Both the position numbers and the translations under genes were made by a program. Positions 61,701 to 64,000 of a stretch of DNA of 64,000 nt are shown piece by piece. This DNA is from Aplysia californica (taxonomy: Eukaryota; Mollusca; Gastropoda; Aplysiida; Aplysiidae): positions 10,932-74,931 of the forward strand of contig NW_004797610.1 of NCBI RefSeq assembly GCF_000002075.1, read 5' to 3'. The notes under the pieces are model-generated. The model was not told the origin of the DNA. It saw only the letters and a program-made list of their open reading frames with translations, and searched no databases. The number at the start of each line of letters is the position of its first letter. The stretch's first letter is position 1.

Positions 61701-63204
61701 TCACTTTGGGCAGATAATGTGACGACACGTGACTGTTTTGTAAAAAATTCCCCGACTGCGGTTAAGACTGCAAAGGCGTTGAATGGGTGTGTGTGTGGGG
61801 GGGGGGGCCAGAAAGACAGACTCGATGTATAAATGCACCATAAAATGTCGGGAACCAATAGCCTAAAAAGAAATTGTTGGTGATAGTCATAGAGACGACG
61901 GCCCAGCCAGGTGGCTTTCCAAGCGACCACCCCCGACCGTAAATTCATGAACAAGCATTCACGCGTGTTGCGCATCATAGGCTTAGGTCTAACTAAACAT
62001 TAGCCAACACGCAGTCACTCAAACACAAGTCAGAAACCTTCTCTCAAAAAGATGCATTTCCAGTGACCAATCAAATAACGTTTCAGTCCCCCAACCCCCC
62101 CGACATATCACCAACCAGTCCTACACCTATGTGTCTGGAGAGTTGTGTGTGAAAACGCTGTCCATCACTCTCTTTGTTCGGCGTAAGGGGCAGTCTCGCA
62201 AAATATCCGGTTTTCTAGGCTTGTCTTATGCAAGCTGTGCAGATCGTACAGTAGTCGTAGTGAAATTTCCCTTAGTCAAGCTTTACCTGTCAGCGTGTTT
62301 CGCAGATTGGAGCGTGCGTTTAGGGGGAGTGACCGTGCGTTTGTACGTCTAAATTATATAGTAAAAAAAAAAAACGTAGAGGACGAAAGCGTGCGTTTGA
62401 GCGAAGCGTGCTTTTGAATGGCGTGCATTTAGGCGGAGACTACTGTACTAGTATCCTGTGTAAAAAAACCCAAAAACCCACTTAGTAATTGTTTTTAATT
62501 AAATTCTGTTTTGTTTTACTCTAAATAAAGCAATTTCAGCTGAACATGAGATATATTTTTGCCCTATTGAGGAGCAACACTCCACATTGCTAACCATAAC
62601 TAGTATTTGTGGAATAAACTGTGAGCTGATCAGAGGCAAATAAAAGGACAGTTATCTCTGCTTATAACCCTGTATAAAAGTAAAAGACAAACCCTCCCCC
62701 CTCCCCCCCAAAAAATATGTTTTAAAAGGACCAAATAAATTCTATAATTTCCCCCCCCCACTAAACACAGTGTGCAGCTCTAAACCACCCACTGGACAAA
62801 ATAAAACCAAGAAAATGTCTCAAAGCGCTTCCTCTGGGGGCAGAACATAAAAAATCTCTACAATTTGCTCCTTTAAAACCCTAACGTACATGACCTCTGA
62901 GGAAAATTTTTTTCTCCTTTTCCCAATGCATAAAACAATCTTATACTGAGCTGAATAATAAAAAGCAACAAAGAAAAATTACGTAAAGAGACTCCCACTA
63001 GCTCGATTAACAACTCTAACAACGCCAAAACTTCCATAATAACTTTACTTACCTGCAGTCTATCTCTTGAAATTCATGCTGTAAGAATAACACCAAGCGA
63101 TCCAATACTGAACCTGTGAATTTGCACTCTTGACGCCTTTCACTTTCAGTTTGTGAGGTAGAAATATTGACACTGGAGCATATTTTTTCTTTCCCTGTGA
63201 TGTT
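56107..63204 (-). CDS. Cys-rich, N-glycosylated secreted or membrane protein, last four exons
   Basis: Not recognised as a named gene. Exons 63204-63053, 61227-61055, 60530-60410 and 56311-56107 join in phase (0/2, 2/1, 1/2, 2/stop) into one frame of about 216 residues. It has 13 cysteines, most of them spread through the region before the C-terminal hydrophobic segment, and sequons NIT, NIS, NQS and NKT, the last created across a splice junction. This argues for passage through the ER. The C-terminus is hydrophobic (CVISLAVSCLPSLSVIAFIT) with a short basic end, so a membrane anchor or GPI signal is possible. The signal peptide and 5' exons were not found and are probably beyond base 64000. 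The spacing recalls small helical Cys-rich ectodomains common in invertebrates, but no family is claimed. Confidence 0.8.
56973..57032 (+). repeat. 45-bp bracket repeat, left copy
   Basis: TGGCCTAAATAAGCTAAACC to CCTTATTTAGGCCA at 56988-57032 is identical to 60300-60344. It is itself an inverted repeat (TGGCCTAAATAAG arms). A further complement arm precedes it at 56973. Confidence 0.85.
57033..57655. other. Last intron of the Cys-rich gene, before the palindrome
   Basis: AT-rich; nothing recognised. Confidence 0.5.
57656..58544. repeat. Palindromic array of GACCCCGGGGTC-centred units
   Basis: About 17 diverged units, roughly 40-60 bp apart, centred on the self-complementary GACCCCGGGGTC. 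Left units read GGATTGGTGGACCCCGGGGT then CAACGTAGTGAAATAAGTAG; right units are their complement (CTTATTTCACTACGGTGACC then CCGGGGTCCACCAATCCTTA). The switch is near 58165. A second unit type (CTACCTAACGAAATGCTAG) is interspersed in both arms. Confidence 0.9.
58750..58818 (+). repeat. (TC)n(TA)n(TG)n microsatellite
   Basis: Three abutting dinucleotide runs shortly after the palindromic array. Confidence 0.95.
58819..60298. other. Last intron of the Cys-rich gene, after the palindrome
   Basis: AT-rich with frequent AGATCTAG motifs. No gene or known element recognised. Confidence 0.45.
60299..60362 (+). repeat. 45-bp bracket repeat, right copy
   Basis: Identical to 56988-57032 over 45 bp, followed by one more TGTGGCCTAAATAAG arm. 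It ends within 50 bases of a splice donor of the Cys-rich gene. Confidence 0.85.
60410..60530 (-). CDS. Cys-rich protein gene: third exon in window
   Basis: Acceptor ATCTTTTTACAG, donor TTTGTAG|GTGAGT. It reads TFDHECMLSHFFSVESCIGK to GICR, with cysteines about 10 residues apart. Phase 1 to phase 2. Confidence 0.78.
61055..61227 (-). CDS. Cys-rich protein gene: second exon in window
   Basis: Acceptor ATTTTTCAG, donor AATAAAA|GTAAGT. It reads QMQQVSQSSKNLYCSVKQHL and goes on to LKTVHVLCAVNK. The frame needs the phase-2 entry supplied by the previous exon; frame 1 would stop early. Confidence 0.78.
61550..62445 (-). mobile_element. TA-flanked MITE, AAACGCACG family, copy 2
   Basis: Starts CAGTAGTCTCGCCTAAACGC and ends TAGGCGGAGACTACTG, TA-flanked, 896 bp. 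It is the reverse-oriented counterpart of 8692-9670 and lies in an intron of the Cys-rich gene. Confidence 0.83.
62446..63052. other. Intron of the Cys-rich gene
   Basis: Contains short C and A runs; nothing else recognised. Confidence 0.5.
63053..63204 (-). CDS. Cys-rich protein gene: earliest exon in window
   Basis: On the minus strand: acceptor TTTTTTTTCAG, donor GACTGCAG|GTAAGT. It reads NITGKEKICSSVNISTSQTE..., then an amphipathic stretch LDRLVLFLQHEFQEIDC. 50 codons plus two bases, entered in phase 0. Confidence 0.75.
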
Positions 63205-63261
63205 CTGAAAAAAAAAGTAAAATGAAATCCTTCTTCAGTCCATCAGACCTTTCAATTTAAT

Positions 63262-63573
63262 TTAACTCTTTAACCCTTTGGCCCTGACCTCCTGAGGCTA
63301 CCGTGCCCCTCTGCCACAGCTCCTGAACGATATATTACTAACATATCTATTCATATTATGATCATCAGAATCACATTCCATATCCCACTCAGGGTAGTCC
63401 TTGTCATTACCAGCATCTAATTCAGAAAAATCTTCAAAATAACGATAACGTCTTGTGAAGTAAGCATTTTGTTCTAGGCGGGCCGGGTCGGGGATGGGGT
63501 CTCCCTCACCGCTGTACTGGTGGCTAGGCATAGGGGCAGTTTTACTCGCCACTGCAAGGTCTCAAAGAGTTAA
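63262..63573 (-). mobile_element. TTAA-flanked element carrying an 84-codon acidic frame
   Basis: Ends TTAACCCTTTGGCCCTGACC (63270) and, as complement, TTAACTCTTTGAGACCTTGC (63573) are inverted repeats of piggyBac type; a second TTAA lies at 63262. The minus frame 63552-63298 (MASKTAPMPSHQYSGEG..., with EWDMECDSDDHN) is acidic and could be a remnant of a transposase N-terminus. That is a guess from location and composition. It lies in the intron just upstream of the exon ending at 63204. Confidence 0.6.
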
Positions 63574-64000
63574 ACATAGAATGACGATCATAATGTTAGC
63601 CAGGAAGAACCCTGCCAGTATTCAACAGTATTTTTCATAATCACTACCATTATTTCTTCAGTATAATAAATAGGCCTACAAGACATGCATTCATTATTTC
63701 TATATTTTCAGCTTCTGCATGCAATTAACTTTGATTTGATGAATGACACAACTACATTCTTACACATCGTGGGTGGTATAAAGAAAGTAAGGGTAAAAAA
63801 ATTCTTTGCACTATCTGTCATAAAGTTATTGAGTTAAAGTATATGAGACACAGCATGACAGTGGTGCCATTGCACAAGGAACATAATGTATTAAGACTGT
63901 TCAAACTACAGAATCCTCACTCATCCTGTTATGGAAAACAGCCTGCTTTTCTCAAAAGTATTCACTTTCATAAGAATGCATTAAACTTAAACAGAATGGT
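63574..64000. other. Upstream intron of the Cys-rich gene
   Basis: Nothing recognised; no convincing 5' exon or signal-peptide frame on the minus strand. Confidence 0.4.

Noticed and set aside
61577-61978. 133-codon minus-strand frame inside the AAACGCACG MITE
   Set aside because: The matching part of the other copy (about 9270-9610) does not keep the frame, so there is no sign of coding constraint.

Overview
The window is animal genomic DNA: AT-rich, intron-dense, full of LINE, SINE and DNA-transposon relics, with one assembly gap (53094-53619). A RIG-I-like receptor (RLR) together with this repeat mix suggests a lophotrochozoan, most likely a mollusc; the sequence alone does not name the species. 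No bacterial features, CRISPR arrays, intact tRNA or rRNA genes, or LTR/viral elements were recognised.

Plus strand, 1-48446: one RLR gene fills three quarters of the window. Eighteen exons, whose phases agree at all 17 junctions, encode the end of a first CARD, a second CARD, a linker, the DECH-box helicase (Hel1, Hel2i, Hel2), the pincer and the zinc-binding C-terminal domain. The 5' end lies upstream of base 1. The last exon (47297-48446) adds about 382 residues of Ser/Glu/Asp/Asn-rich, probably disordered tail that vertebrate RLRs lack. Retention of the preceding intron would instead stop the protein after the C-terminal domain at nearly the usual RLR length.

The introns of this gene are a transposon record. 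They hold at least seven copies of one ~430-bp inverted-repeat MITE, several TA-flanked pogo/mariner-like MITEs, a broken piggyBac transposase, TTAA-flanked MITEs, RTE-, L2- and I-type LINE fragments, and tRNA-derived SINEs. One SINE carries the same 3' tail as the I-type LINE. A ~2.1-kb inverted-repeat element occurs twice in opposite orientation, in introns 12 and 17, so the primary transcript of this dsRNA-sensor gene could itself fold into long duplex.

48447-55700: intergenic DNA with MITEs, a SINE, the gap and a pair of nested TA elements.

Minus strand, 56107-63204: the last four exons of a second gene, in consistent phase, encode a Cys-rich protein with several N-glycosylation sequons and a hydrophobic C-terminus, probably secreted or membrane-anchored, of unknown function. 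Its last intron contains a ~0.9-kb GC-rich palindrome built of about 17 diverged repeats around a GACCCCGGGGTC core, inside a region bracketed by two identical 45-bp repeats.
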